The notes beneath the pieces were generated by a model. It ran no database searches and was not told the origin of the DNA. It saw nothing but the letters and a program-made list of their open reading frames with translations. Made by a program: the position numbers and the translations under genes. Shown here one piece after another: positions 16,526-24,953 of a stretch of DNA of 64,000 nucleotides. How positions within the stretch are numbered: position 1 is the stretch's first letter; each line of letters begins with the position of its first letter. Source of the stretch: Marinobacterium_D sp050908845 (GTDB taxonomy: Bacteria > Pseudomonadota > Gammaproteobacteria > Pseudomonadales > Balneatricaceae); the NCBI RefSeq assembly GCF_050908845.1, contig NZ_CP194171.1:2170001-2234000 (forward strand), given 5' to 3'.

Positions 16526-16833
16526 GCTTTATCGCGCTGTCCGCTATGGCCACCTTCCTGACCCGGGCGCTGCCGTTTCTGCTGTTTTCCAGGCAGGCGG
16601 ATCACCCTTTGCTGCAGTTTCTTGGACGCTATCTGCCGCCCGTGCTGATGGTGCTGCTGGTGATCTACGCGTTGAAAACGCCGCTGGTCAGTGGTGAGGG
16701 GCTGGTTCAGTCCGTGCTGGCGTTGCTGACGGTGGTCGGGCTGCACCTGCTGTTGCGTAACGCGCTGGTGAGTATTCTGGGCGGTACCTTCTGCTACATG
16801 TGGCTGGTGCAGACGTTAATGCCGCTGGGCTGA
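16501..16833 (+). CDS. azlD: AzlD family branched-chain amino acid exporter, small subunit
   Basis: This 110-residue membrane protein has four probable helices and the AzlD motif FLTRALPFLLFSRQADHPLLQFLGRYLPP (about 19-47). GTG 16501 sits behind GAGGGG inside the end of azlC. It is the small partner of AzlC in amino acid export. It is convergent with the ArsR regulator, with a 29-bp gap. Confidence 0.92.
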   Translation: MVPDTYLLSFIALSAMATFLTRALPFLLFSRQADHPLLQFLGRYLPPVLMVLLVIYALKTPLVSGEGLVQSVLALLTVVGLHLLLRNALVSILGGTFCYMWLVQTLMPLG

Positions 16834-16862
16834 GACTCTATACGTGCAAGCCTGTGCGCGAA

Positions 16863-17219
16863 TCAGAGCGTTTCGGGGCAGAACATTTCGTGGAGGGTGC
16901 GGATAATCCGCTTGGCGGTGTCACCTTCAAGTGAGTAGTAAATCGTCTGTGACTCGCGGCGTGTTTTCACCAGTCCATCCTTGCGCAACACGGCGAGGTG
17001 CTGAGACAGGGCGCTCTGGCTCAAATCCAGGTTGCGGTTCAGCTCGGTTACCGACAGTTCGCGGCCATCCAGGTAACACAGGATCAACAGCCGGCTGTCG
17101 TTTGCCAGCGCCCGCATCAGCTTGGCGGCACGAGATGCGTTCGCTTTCATCAGCTGCAGTGTTGCGTCTGCGCTGAGGTCATCCGAGCTGATTTCAGGCT
17201 GTTTGGTTGCTTGGCTCAC
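16863..17219 (-). CDS. ArsR-family regulator with BigR/YgaV-type cysteine pair
   Basis: The protein has 118 residues. The winged helix is clear: LMRALANDSRLLILCYLDG, LSVTELNRNLDLSQSALSQHLAVLRKDGLVKTRRESQTIYYSL. Cysteines sit at 48 and 114, 66 residues apart. The same spacing is known for C42/C108 of BigR, whose relatives SqrR and YgaV sense persulfide or redox state through a disulfide or tetrasulfide. Metal-sensing ArsR motifs (CxC in the recognition helix) are missing, so arsenic or zinc sensing is unlikely. It is divergent from an RND exporter over 241 bp containing two perfect AT-rich palindromes, the probable operators. Sulfur or redox sensing is inferred from the cysteine spacing. Confidence 0.85.
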   Translation of the reverse strand: MSQATKQPEISSDDLSADATLQLMKANASRAAKLMRALANDSRLLILCYLDGRELSVTELNRNLDLSQSALSQHLAVLRKDGLVKTRRESQTIYYSLEGDTAKRIIRTLHEMFCPETL

Positions 17220-17318
17220 GACTCATACTCCGGCGACGTGTTGCTTGGTGGTCTATTGTTCGTCTTTACTGCAACGCTGAGCAGGGCTGCCAGTCGGTGT
17301 TGCGGGTGAATTTGAACG

Positions 17319-17336
17319 ATAATTATTCATAATTAT
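17319..17336. promoter_or_regulatory. AT-rich palindrome 1, candidate ArsR operator
   Basis: ATAATTAT (17319-17326), TC, ATAATTAT (17329-17336): two 8-bp arms that are each self-complementary and complementary to each other. It lies about 100 bp from the ArsR start, in the intergenic region shared with the RND gene. Confidence 0.55.
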
Positions 17337-17352
17337 ATCGCAACCTGCTTTG

Positions 17353-17383
17353 TTCACTCAAACAAAGGGTTCACTCAAACAAA
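17353..17383. repeat. Tandem 14-bp direct repeat in the ArsR-RND intergenic region
   Basis: TTCACTCAAACAAA is found at 17353-17366 and 17370-17383, with a 17-bp period, between the two AT-rich palindromes. Exact repetition over 14 bases in a short promoter region suggests either a tandem regulator site or a recent slippage duplication. Confidence 0.75.
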
Positions 17384-17404
17384 CGCTCAACGCTGATTGT
17401 TAGA

Positions 17405-17427
17405 TTAATTATAGCTAATATAATTAA
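17405..17427. promoter_or_regulatory. AT-rich palindrome 2, candidate ArsR operator at the RND promoter
   Basis: TTAATTATA (17405-17413) and TATAATTAA (17419-17427) are perfect 9-bp inverted arms around GCTAA. The right arm contains TATAAT, a consensus -10 on the plus strand at 17419-17424, so a bound ArsR protein would block the RND promoter. The RND start codon lies 33 bp downstream. Confidence 0.6.
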
Positions 17428-17460
17428 GATAACCTGGCTGTCCAATAACCGGTCCCCGCC

Positions 17461-20046
17461 ATGAGCCTATTGCGCGACCTGCTGGTGCAATTCTCGATTA
17501 AACGCCCCCGCTGGGTGTTTCTGCTGCTGCTCGCCCTTTGTGTGTTTACCGGTGCCCAGATTCCATCGATGCAGGTGGATACCGATCCGGAGAACATGCT
17601 GCCCCATGACCAGCCTGACAGGGTTTTTCATGATCGGGTGAAAACGCGTTTTTCGCTCTATGACATGATTGTGGTCGGCATGGTCAACAGCGATGATCCG
17701 GATGGTATCTACAACCCTGATTCTCTCGCCGCACTGCACAGCCTGTCGCAGCGCATCGGTCAGATGGATGGTGTGATCAGCAAGGACCTGATGGCTCTGG
17801 ATCGGGTTGATAACATCACCCAGGAGGGGCCGGGGACCATCCGCTTTGAATGGATGATGCGCGAAGCACCGGCCAGCCGCGAGGCTGCTCAGGAGATCCG
17901 GCGAGCGGTAGAGAGATTGCCTCTGCTCGGTAACACCCTGGTATCCGGTGATGGGCGGGCAGCGGGTATCTATGTGCCGATCGAGAAAAAGTCGATCAGC
18001 TACCGGCTGTCGCAACAGATCGAGCAGGCTATCGCGGAGCTGGATGTGGAGGATGAGTTCCATATCGCCGGCCTGCCGGTTTCCGAAGATACCTTCGGCG
18101 TCGAGATGTTTGTGCAGATGGCGATCTCGGCGCCCCTGGCGGGAGTGATGATATTCATCCTGATGTGGCTGTTCTTCCGCAGCCTACTGCTGATCAGTGC
18201 GCCGATGCTGGTGGCGATTGCATCGGTGATTATTACCCTGGGACTGCTGATCGGTCAGGGCTACACCGTGCATATCATGAGCTCGATGATCCCGATTTTT
18301 CTGATGCCGATCGCAGTGGTCGACTCGGTGCATATTCTGTCGGAATTTGCCGATCGCTACCGCCCGGGTGATGACGCCAGACCGACGGTAAAACAGGTGA
18401 TGGGGCATCTGTTCACACCGATGTTCTATACCTCGCTGACCTCGGCCGTGGGGTTTGCCTCTCTCGCCTTCACCCCCATACCGCCGGTACAGGTGTTTGG
18501 GCTGCATGTGGCGTTTGGCATCATGCTGGCATTTCTTCTTACCGTGACCCTGGTGCCCGCCTATATCGTCAGCCTGTCGCCAAAGCGGATGGCGCAGCTG
18601 AAGGATCACAATGTTCACGCGGATGACAGCAGTGGGCTGGGCCGGCTGATGGCGGCGATGGGGCGTTTCTCGATCGCTCGAGCCCGTGTGCTGGTGGTCG
18701 GGTTTTCGCTGCTTACACTGCTCAGTATCTGGGGCGTCAGCCAGATTCAGATCAACGACAATCCGGTGCGCTGGTTCAAGTCGGACCACAGTCTGCGTGT
18801 TGCCGACAGGGTATTGAACGAGCATTTCTCCGGTACCTATAACGCCTATCTTGTGTTCGATGCCGGGGCGCAGGATGACCCCGTCACGCGGTTACAGGAG
18901 GAGCTTCGCGCCGAGCTTGCAAAGCAGGATGAGGCGCAACAGCTGCAAGCGGTGCTCGAACAGATCCTGGCCGTGTCGGACAACGGGGATTTCGACCAGT
19001 ACACCAGTGCACTGGCCGGACGGCTGGATGAAGCCAGCTTCAACCGGCCGCGGGCGGAGGAGGCATTCTGGCTGGACCTGCTCGACCGGGTCGAGACGGC
19101 CCAGGTGGCGGCCAAGATCTTTCTCGCTCCCCCGGTACTCGACTATATCGATGGGCTAACCGAATACCTGACAGGCCTGCCGGAAGTGGGCAAGGTCAAC
19201 AGCCTGCCGACGGTGGTAAAGACCGTCTACCGGGAGTTGACCGGCGGTGCGGACGAGCAGTATCGGTTGCCCGGTTCGGCCCGGGGAGTGGCGCAGACAC
19301 TACTCAGCTATCAGTCATCCCATCGCCCCGATGATCTCTGGCACTTCGTCACTCCCGATTACCGCTCCAGCCTGCTCTGGCTGCAGTTGAAAAGCGGTGA
19401 TAACCAGGCGATGAGTGCGGTGGTCTCCCAGGTCAGGGACTACATTGATAAGCACCCGCTGCCGGCGGGGCTCAGCGTCAACTGGGCGGGCCTTACCTAT
19501 ATCAACGTGGTCTGGCAGGAGCAGATGGTGCAGGGGATGCTGAAGAGCCTGCTGGGCGCATTTGTGATGGTGCTGATCATGATGGTGCTGCTGTTTCGGT
19601 CCTGGCGTATCGGCCTGCTGGCGATGCTGCCGCTCAGCGTCACCATCTTGTTCATCTACGGCCTGATCGGGTTTGTCGGCAAGGATTACGATATGCCGAT
19701 CGCGGTGCTGTCCGCGCTGACGCTGGGGCTGTCGGTGGACTTTGCCATTCACTATCTCGAACGCGCGCGGGCGATCTATCGCCAGCTTGGCAGCTGGCCC
19801 GAGGCGGTGGCGGAGATCTATCGGGGGCCGTCACGGGCGATCAGTCGCAACGCCATTGTCATCGCTATCGGATTCACGCCGCTGCTACTGGCGCCGTTGG
19901 TGCCCTACATCACGGTAGGGTTCTTTCTGGCATCGATCATGGCGGTCTCTGCACTCGTGACGCTGATGCTGCTGCCGGCGGCTATCAGTTTGATCGGTAA
20001 TAAAGACCGGTTGTTCAGCCTCAACAGAAAGGAGGGTTCACAATGA
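17461..20046 (+). CDS. RND superfamily exporter (MMPL/HpnN-like)
   Basis: This 861-residue inner-membrane protein is a duplicated RND unit with two sets of helices (about 18-36, 222-390; 410-430, 690-850) and two periplasmic loops. The helix IPIFLMPIAVVDSVHILSEF carries the Asp/Ser/His-like relay position, repeated as IAVLSALTLGLSVDFAIHYLER in the second half. It is shorter than AcrB-type pumps and lacks an adjacent membrane-fusion protein. This fits the lipid- or hopanoid-type MMPL/HpnN branch. Its stop overlaps the next gene (ATGA at 20043), so it is coupled to a LolA-like protein and a beta-barrel. Divergent ArsR control is likely. The substrate is unknown; lipid transport to the outer membrane is inferred. 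Confidence 0.9.
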   Translation: MSLLRDLLVQFSIKRPRWVFLLLLALCVFTGAQIPSMQVDTDPENMLPHDQPDRVFHDRVKTRFSLYDMIVVGMVNSDDPDGIYNPDSLAALHSLSQRIGQMDGVISKDLMALDRVDNITQEGPGTIRFEWMMREAPASREAAQEIRRAVERLPLLGNTLVSGDGRAAGIYVPIEKKSISYRLSQQIEQAIAELDVEDEFHIAGLPVSEDTFGVEMFVQMAISAPLAGVMIFILMWLFFRSLLLISAPMLVAIASVIITLGLLIGQGYTVHIMSSMIPIFLMPIAVVDSVHILSEFADRYRPGDDARPTVKQVMGHLFTPMFYTSLTSAVGFASLAFTPIPPVQVFGLHVAFGIMLAFLLTVTLVPAYIVSLSPKRMAQLKDHNVHADDSSGLGRLMAAMGRFSIARARVLVVGFSLLTLLSIWGVSQIQINDNPVRWFKSDHSLRVADRVLNEHFSGTYNAYLVFDAGAQDDPVTRLQEELRAELAKQDEAQQLQAVLEQILAVSDNGDFDQYTSALAGRLDEASFNRPRAEEAFWLDLLDRVETAQVAAKIFLAPPVLDYIDGLTEYLTGLPEVGKVNSLPTVVKTVYRELTGGADEQYRLPGSARGVAQTLLSYQSSHRPDDLWHFVTPDYRSSLLWLQLKSGDNQAMSAVVSQVRDYIDKHPLPAGLSVNWAGLTYINVVWQEQMVQGMLKSLLGAFVMVLIMMVLLFRSWRIGLLAMLPLSVTILFIYGLIGFVGKDYDMPIAVLSALTLGLSVDFAIHYLERARAIYRQLGSWPEAVAEIYRGPSRAISRNAIVIAIGFTPLLLAPLVPYITVGFFLASIMAVSALVTLMLLPAAISLIGNKDRLFSLNRKEGSQ

Positions 20047-20849
20047 ACACAGCAGTCAGAATTATCACGGCATTAGTCGCTGGACCGGTGTTGAGCCTGG
20101 CGCTGGAGGCGGCGGAGCTGACCGATGTGAACCGGATCGTCGAACAGGCCAATCACGCCGCCTATTACCAGGGGGAGGATGGCCGCAGTGAGGTGCGTAT
20201 GCTGATTACCGACGCCCAGGGGCGTGAGCAGCTGCGCCAGTTCACGATCCTGCGTAAGGATGTCAGCGATGGCGGCGACCAGCACTTTTTCGTCGCCTTC
20301 AGCCGTCCCGCCGATGTGCGCAACACCGTCTTTATGGTGGCCAAGCATCTGGACCGGGATGACGACCGCTGGCTGTATCTGCCGGGGCTGGATCTGGTCA
20401 AGCGCATAGCCGCCGGTGACAAGCGCACCAGCTTTGTCGGGTCGCATTTTTTCTATGAGGATGTGTCGGGGCGTAACCCGGCGGAAGATCGCTTCGAGCT
20501 GCTGTCGACCGATGCTAGCTATTACCAGCTGAAAGCGACCCCCAAGGATCCGCAGAGCGTGGAGTTCAGCCACTACCGGGTCTGGATTGATAAACAGACG
20601 ATGCTACCGATGCGGATCGACTACTTTGATCACGATGAGCAGCCCTATCGGCGCGTCGAGGCGCTGAAAGTGACCGACGTGCAGGGCTTCCCTACAGTGA
20701 CCGAAAGCAGGGTATCGGACCTGCGCAACGGTGGCGATACCAGCATGCAGTTCGCCTTCATGAAGTACAACATCGGTATCCCCGAGGATCTGTTCCGCGA
20801 GCGCTCGCTGAGAACGCTGCCGCGGGAGTGGCTGCGGAGGCCGGAATGA
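20043..20849 (+). CDS. LolA-like outer-membrane lipoprotein-sorting family protein
   Basis: This 268-residue exported protein has a signal peptide (AVRIITALVAGPVLSLALEA, ending about residue 22) and a LolA/LolB-like half-barrel domain. Recognisable family features include VEQANHAAYYQGEDGRSEVRM, the segment DRWLYLPGLDLVKRIAAGDKRTSFVGSHFFYEDV (about 107-141) and the WIDKQTMLPMRIDYFD strand pair. Proteins of this family often sit beside MMPL-type RND exporters and probably carry a lipid or lipoprotein through the periplasm. Its ATG overlaps the RND stop and its TGA overlaps the next ATG, so all three genes are translationally linked. The cargo is not known. Confidence 0.85.
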   Translation: MNTAVRIITALVAGPVLSLALEAAELTDVNRIVEQANHAAYYQGEDGRSEVRMLITDAQGREQLRQFTILRKDVSDGGDQHFFVAFSRPADVRNTVFMVAKHLDRDDDRWLYLPGLDLVKRIAAGDKRTSFVGSHFFYEDVSGRNPAEDRFELLSTDASYYQLKATPKDPQSVEFSHYRVWIDKQTMLPMRIDYFDHDEQPYRRVEALKVTDVQGFPTVTESRVSDLRNGGDTSMQFAFMKYNIGIPEDLFRERSLRTLPREWLRRPE

Positions 20850-22141
20850 GACCGGCAGAGGGTTGCCTCGGCCTGTTGCTGGTGATCGCTGCCCCGGTTC
20901 AGGCACAGGATGAACAGACCTGGGGCGATGATGCCTGGGGCGGCGACAGCTGGGCCCAGGACGCTGCCGGGCCTGCCATACACGGCTTCTATGAGGCGGC
21001 GCTGGGCGGTCGTCTACAGGATGACCCGGCACTGGCCGAGGATAAAACCCTGGCCGAAGTGCGCGCGCACCTGGAGTGGGCGGCAGATAAGGGGGCAGCG
21101 CACTACAGTCTGAAGGGCGATCTTTATGCAGACGCTGTCGAGAACGGCGTGAAGCTGGATCTGCGCGAGGCCATGGTACAACTGACACCCCTGGACTGGC
21201 TTGATCTTCAGGTGGGTCAGCAGGTGTCCACCTGGGGCACCGGCGATATGCTGTTTCTCAACGACCTGTTCCCCAAGGACTGGAAATCCTTCTTTGCCGG
21301 GCGTGACGAGACTTACCTGAAAGCGCCGGCGCCGAGTATCCGGATCAGTCTTTATGCCGAGCGCTTCAGCCTCGATCTGGTCTGGACGCCGGTGTTCGAG
21401 CCCGACCGCTACATCGACGGCGAACGCTTCAGCTACTTTTCACCGCTCTCGGGCACTCAGCTAGCCGTGCCTGATGGCAAGCTGCATGCCGATGAGCCAA
21501 ACGCTTTTCCGCAAGACGGGGAATTCGCGGCGCGATTATCCGGGCGGCAGCAGAGTCTTGAGTGGGCGCTCTATGGCTACCGCGGTTTCTGGAAACAGCC
21601 GTTGGGTCTGGATAAGCATGGCGAACCTACTTTTCCACGGCTGGATGTTTATGGCGCCAGTCTCAGGGGACCCCTAGCGGGCGGCATCGCCAATACCGAA
21701 ATCGCCTGGTATGAGGGTAAGGATGATGCCGGCGACAACCCGCGTACCCCCAACGACCAGCTGCGCTGGCTTGTGGGCTTTGATCATGAGCTGGTGCCCA
21801 ATCTCAATGGCGCGGTGCAGTACTACCTGGAATGGACCCAGGACTACGATCAGCTCAAGCTTAGCTCACCGGACGCCTATCGCCCCGACGAGCTTCGCCA
21901 GGTGGTCACCTTGAGGCTGACCTGGAAGCTGATGCGGGATAACCTGACCCTGTCCTGGTTTAACTACTATTCACCGACCGACCAGGACTACTACCTGCGG
22001 CCGTCGCTGAGCTACCGGATCGATGATCACTGGACGCTGAGCAGCGGTGCCAATCTCTTTGGGGGAGATGCGCCGCATACCTTTTTTGGCCAGTTTGAGG
22101 ATGGCTCGAATCTTTGGGCGCGGTTGCGCTACGGCTTCTGA
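20846..22141 (+). CDS. Outer-membrane beta-barrel protein of the RND-LolA triad
   Basis: This is a 431-residue exported protein. The signal peptide is short (RPAEGCLGLLLVIAAPVQAQ), followed by an acidic Trp/Asp-rich linker (DEQTWGDDAWGGDSWAQD, about 22-39) and alternating amphipathic strands ending in a terminal aromatic (LRYGF), the hallmark of outer-membrane barrels. Segments such as LDLQVGQQVSTWGTGDMLFLNDLFPKDW resemble DUF1302/alginate-export-like proteins that accompany MMPL exporters. ATG 20846 overlaps the preceding stop by 4 bp. The predicted role is the outer-membrane exit or anchor for the triad's cargo. No close characterised family is recognised. Confidence 0.78.
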   Translation: MRPAEGCLGLLLVIAAPVQAQDEQTWGDDAWGGDSWAQDAAGPAIHGFYEAALGGRLQDDPALAEDKTLAEVRAHLEWAADKGAAHYSLKGDLYADAVENGVKLDLREAMVQLTPLDWLDLQVGQQVSTWGTGDMLFLNDLFPKDWKSFFAGRDETYLKAPAPSIRISLYAERFSLDLVWTPVFEPDRYIDGERFSYFSPLSGTQLAVPDGKLHADEPNAFPQDGEFAARLSGRQQSLEWALYGYRGFWKQPLGLDKHGEPTFPRLDVYGASLRGPLAGGIANTEIAWYEGKDDAGDNPRTPNDQLRWLVGFDHELVPNLNGAVQYYLEWTQDYDQLKLSSPDAYRPDELRQVVTLRLTWKLMRDNLTLSWFNYYSPTDQDYYLRPSLSYRIDDHWTLSSGANLFGGDAPHTFFGQFEDGSNLWARLRYGF

Positions 22142-22142
22142 C

Positions 22143-23408
22143 TCAGGCGGTTGCGCGTCGTGGCCGGCGAGGTGTGGCGACGCCGTCGGCCATCACCCGG
22201 TTACGTCCCGCGCCCTTGGCTTTGTACAGCGCCTTGTCGGCCCGCTTGATCACCATGGCCGGCTTTTCATCGGCTTTGCGCCAGGCTGCGCCGATACTGA
22301 TGGTGACCTTGACCTGTTCGGTGTTGTCGGAAGCAGCATCTGTGCGGCTCTTTCGTCCGGTGCGATGATTCTTTGGACGCTGTGGCGCCCTGACTTTCAT
22401 CGGGTAGTTTGCAACCCGTTCGCGCACTGCATCCAGCGCCGAGATGACTTCCTCCTCCCGCTGCCCCCTGAACACGATGGTGAACTCCTCGCCGCCATAG
22501 CGGAACAGAGCGCCGCCGGCGGTTACCCGGTTCAGCTGCGATGCCACCATCCTTAACACCTGATCACCCACGTCATGGCCGTAGGTGTCGTTAAACTTCT
22601 TGAAGTGGTCAATATCCAGCATGGCGATGGCGTACTGGCGTCCAAGACCGGCCAGATGGTGCTCCAGGGCACGGCGGGCGGGCACGCCGGTTAGCGTATC
22701 GACAAAGGCCATGGCATAGATGTGCAGGATGATCGCGGTGCAGAGCAGCAGTGCTGCACTGGCCAGGAACAGAGCGCTTAGCAGTGGCGTTTGCAGGCTG
22801 TGCAATGCCAGTAACTGCGCCAGTAGCGCGCCAAGAAGTGCCACTTCATCCACCGAACGTCGGGTCAGTGTCAGGACGAAATACAGCAGCAATAACGGCA
22901 GCGAGAGCCAGAAAATTCCGCGCGTGAGCAGCGAGTGTTCAGCGATGACCTCGATGAAATAGGTGGGCAGCGACGGCAGGCCAAGCGCCAGTTGCTCGGG
23001 TTGTTGCCAGGCCAGCAGTAACAGTGCGAAAGGGGCAAGGGAACCGAGCAGCTTTATTATCCCAAGCCGGCAAAGCAGGGAGGTATCACGCTGCAGCATA
23101 AGCCACAGGTAAAACAGCGGCAGCAGCAGGCTGGTCGCCGTGAACAGCATATAGGCGTCGGGCGCATCCAGGCCTCTTGAACCCGCAAGGCCAAGCAGTT
23201 GGGCCGTACAGGCAAGTGCCAGGGACGCAAGGCCGATGCGGCCGCGTTTGAAGCCTGCTGCCAGCAGCAGGGCGGTCAACGCCAGCAGGATTGGAAGGCC
23301 TTTCAGGAGCTGTTCGAGTACGGGATCGGTTTCTCGGACGAACGGCCACAGGCCCCAAGGAAGCGCGACGAGCAAAAGCGGAAAAAACAGGCGGATGAAG
23401 CGCAACAC
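22143..23408 (-). CDS. Multi-pass membrane diguanylate cyclase
   Basis: The 421-residue protein has about seven hydrophobic helices in residues 1-232 with no recognised sensor domain, then a GGDEF domain with an intact GGEEF at 305-309 and the DIDHFKKFNDTYGHDVGDQV substrate segment. No RxxD inhibitory site precedes the signature, so product inhibition is not expected. A 25-residue basic insertion (VRAPQRPKNHRTGRKSRTD, about 347-365) interrupts the C-terminal part of the domain. GTG 23408 has GGGGA nine bases upstream. It is convergent with the beta-barrel gene, one base apart. The signal sensed is unknown. Confidence 0.88.
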   Translation of the reverse strand: MLRFIRLFFPLLLVALPWGLWPFVRETDPVLEQLLKGLPILLALTALLLAAGFKRGRIGLASLALACTAQLLGLAGSRGLDAPDAYMLFTATSLLLPLFYLWLMLQRDTSLLCRLGIIKLLGSLAPFALLLLAWQQPEQLALGLPSLPTYFIEVIAEHSLLTRGIFWLSLPLLLLYFVLTLTRRSVDEVALLGALLAQLLALHSLQTPLLSALFLASAALLLCTAIILHIYAMAFVDTLTGVPARRALEHHLAGLGRQYAIAMLDIDHFKKFNDTYGHDVGDQVLRMVASQLNRVTAGGALFRYGGEEFTIVFRGQREEEVISALDAVRERVANYPMKVRAPQRPKNHRTGRKSRTDAASDNTEQVKVTISIGAAWRKADEKPAMVIKRADKALYKAKGAGRNRVMADGVATPRRPRRATA

Positions 23409-23482
23409 CTAAGTACATCCCCAAAATATCGTTCAGGGATAGTAGCATGATTGCGACAGCTACACAGGTTTATGCGAATGCG

Positions 23483-23896
23483 TCAGGGGCTGGGCCGGGT
23501 GCGGTGAAAACCGAGCAGACGGGCGATCAGCATCGAGGGACACCAGCCGGAAAACGCAGACTGGAAAAGACTGGCGCCGATCACCGCGGTGATCATAAGC
23601 AGGCTAGCGGGCAGCTTGGCAAGAAACACCAGTGCCAGGCTAATCAGCACCAGGGACCCTGCGATCATATGGACGCCCTGATGAATGCTCATCCCGCTGC
23701 GACAGCGTTCCTCTTTCAGGCCGATAGCGCGGAAAATGGACATGGCCGGACACCAGTTGGTAAATGCCGATTGCAGCAGATTCAGACCAACAAAGGCGGT
23801 CAGGTAATAGCCCCAGGGGTGTACCCAGTAGCCTATCGCCAGGCTGACAAGAATGACTGAGCCTGCCATCAGGCGCAGTGCTGAATGTAGGTTCAT
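23483..23896 (-). CDS. Tandem DUF2892 (YgaP transmembrane-like) protein
   Basis: The protein has 137 residues in two homologous halves. Residues about 8-58 (RLMAGSVILVSLAI, then NLLQSAFTNWCPAMSIFRAIG) and about 76-128 (HMIAGSLVLISLAL, then ASLFQSAFSGWCPSMLIARLLG) repeat the DUF2892 pattern. Each half has two membrane helices and a conserved WCP motif. The domain usually occurs once, in proteins of 60-70 residues or fused to a rhodanese as in YgaP, so this is an internal duplication. DUF2892 proteins are linked to sulfur metabolism and to YgaV/BigR regulators; a regulator with that cysteine spacing lies 6 kb away. No rhodanese domain is present. Its function is inferred only as sulfur- or redox-related. 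Confidence 0.82.
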   Translation of the reverse strand: MNLHSALRLMAGSVILVSLAIGYWVHPWGYYLTAFVGLNLLQSAFTNWCPAMSIFRAIGLKEERCRSGMSIHQGVHMIAGSLVLISLALVFLAKLPASLLMITAVIGASLFQSAFSGWCPSMLIARLLGFHRTRPSP

Positions 23897-24025
23897 CGCG
23901 GTACGCTCAATTGATTATTAGATATCTCTAAAATAGCATGTAAATTGACCCGGGCCAGGGGTAAAGGGCGAGGATTTGGCGGGATAGCGCTATGCTTGTC
24001 AGCAGGGTTGAAGAGGAGAAGGTGA

Positions 24026-24931
24026 ATGTTTCAGAAGCTGCTGGTCAATGTCGATGAGGATAAGGACCAGGTAGAAATGCTTGAGAAAGCGATTCGCCTG
24101 GCGGGCAGTGACGGCCGGTTAGAACTGTTCTGCTGTGTCTATCAGCCGATATTAAGCGGCGCGGAGGTGTTCAACGAGGAGGCCGGAAAGCGCTCCCGTC
24201 ACGCCTATATGGTTCAGTGCGAGGGGCAGCTTGACCATCTGGCCGAGCGCATCCGTATTGACCAGGCGCGTGTCGGCACGGATATCGCCTGGGACGAGAA
24301 ACGGGCCCATGCGGTACTGCAGAAGTGCGAACGTTTCGGCGCCGATCTGCTGGTCTATCCGGTGTCCACCCAGCCGGTCCTGCTGCATCATCTGCTGGCG
24401 CCCGAAGACTGGCAGGTTCTGCGCCAGTGCGCGGTGCCTCTGCTGCTCAGCCGTAACAAACGCTGGCCTGAACATCCGAGAATTGCGGTGGCTATAGATC
24501 CGTTCCACGCCCGTAATGAACCGGCGTCCCTTGATACCAAGTTACTGAATCTGGCGCTCGGCCTGGCGCAGGCGCTGGAAGCGGAGCTGCACGTGTTACA
24601 CACCTACGCCACGCTGCCGGAAAGCGCCATTTTCGATGAGCATGAAATCACCGATTATGCATCCTTGCAGGACAAGGTCGCTGCGGAACACAACCGGCGC
24701 ATGAAGGATCTGATGGCGCCCTGGTCGGATCAGCCGGGAGCGCCCGAGGTTCACCTGCTCGAGGGCGAGCTCCACCAGTTGGTGCCGAAATTCTGCAAGG
24801 AGCAGGCGGTGGATCTGCTGATAATAGGGAATGTCTCCCGTGGCGCGCTCGAGCGCCTGCTACTGGGTAGCAGTGCCGAGCGTATTCTGGATAAGGTCAG
24901 CTGCGATCTGATGGTCGTCAAACCGGACTGA
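24026..24931 (+). CDS. Two-domain universal stress protein (UspE-like)
   Basis: The 301-residue protein has two Usp folds, about 1-145 and 150-300. Each starts with a strand resembling KLLVNVDEDKDQ or IAVAIDPFHA. The C-terminal domain ends in LLIIGNVSRGALERLLLGSSAERILDKVSCDLMVVKP, which includes the G-2x-G-9x-G(S) ATP-binding pattern typical of Usp proteins. The N-terminal domain is more divergent. A GAAGAGGAGAAGG ribosome site precedes ATG 24026. Tandem Usp proteins of the UspE class respond to starvation and DNA damage. It stands alone, convergent with xthA, and a second, single-domain Usp lies at 59798. Confidence 0.9.
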   Translation: MFQKLLVNVDEDKDQVEMLEKAIRLAGSDGRLELFCCVYQPILSGAEVFNEEAGKRSRHAYMVQCEGQLDHLAERIRIDQARVGTDIAWDEKRAHAVLQKCERFGADLLVYPVSTQPVLLHHLLAPEDWQVLRQCAVPLLLSRNKRWPEHPRIAVAIDPFHARNEPASLDTKLLNLALGLAQALEAELHVLHTYATLPESAIFDEHEITDYASLQDKVAAEHNRRMKDLMAPWSDQPGAPEVHLLEGELHQLVPKFCKEQAVDLLIIGNVSRGALERLLLGSSAERILDKVSCDLMVVKPD

Positions 24932-24953
24932 GCGGAGCGGAAGCGAACTCGTT

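Noticed and set aside
23940..24000. TTGACC near 23945 and TATGCT near 23991 as the promoter of the two-domain Usp gene, or a sigma-54 site there
   Set aside because: The sigma-70 spacing is about 40 bp, and the GG-GC spacing for sigma-54 is off by one; neither is convincing.
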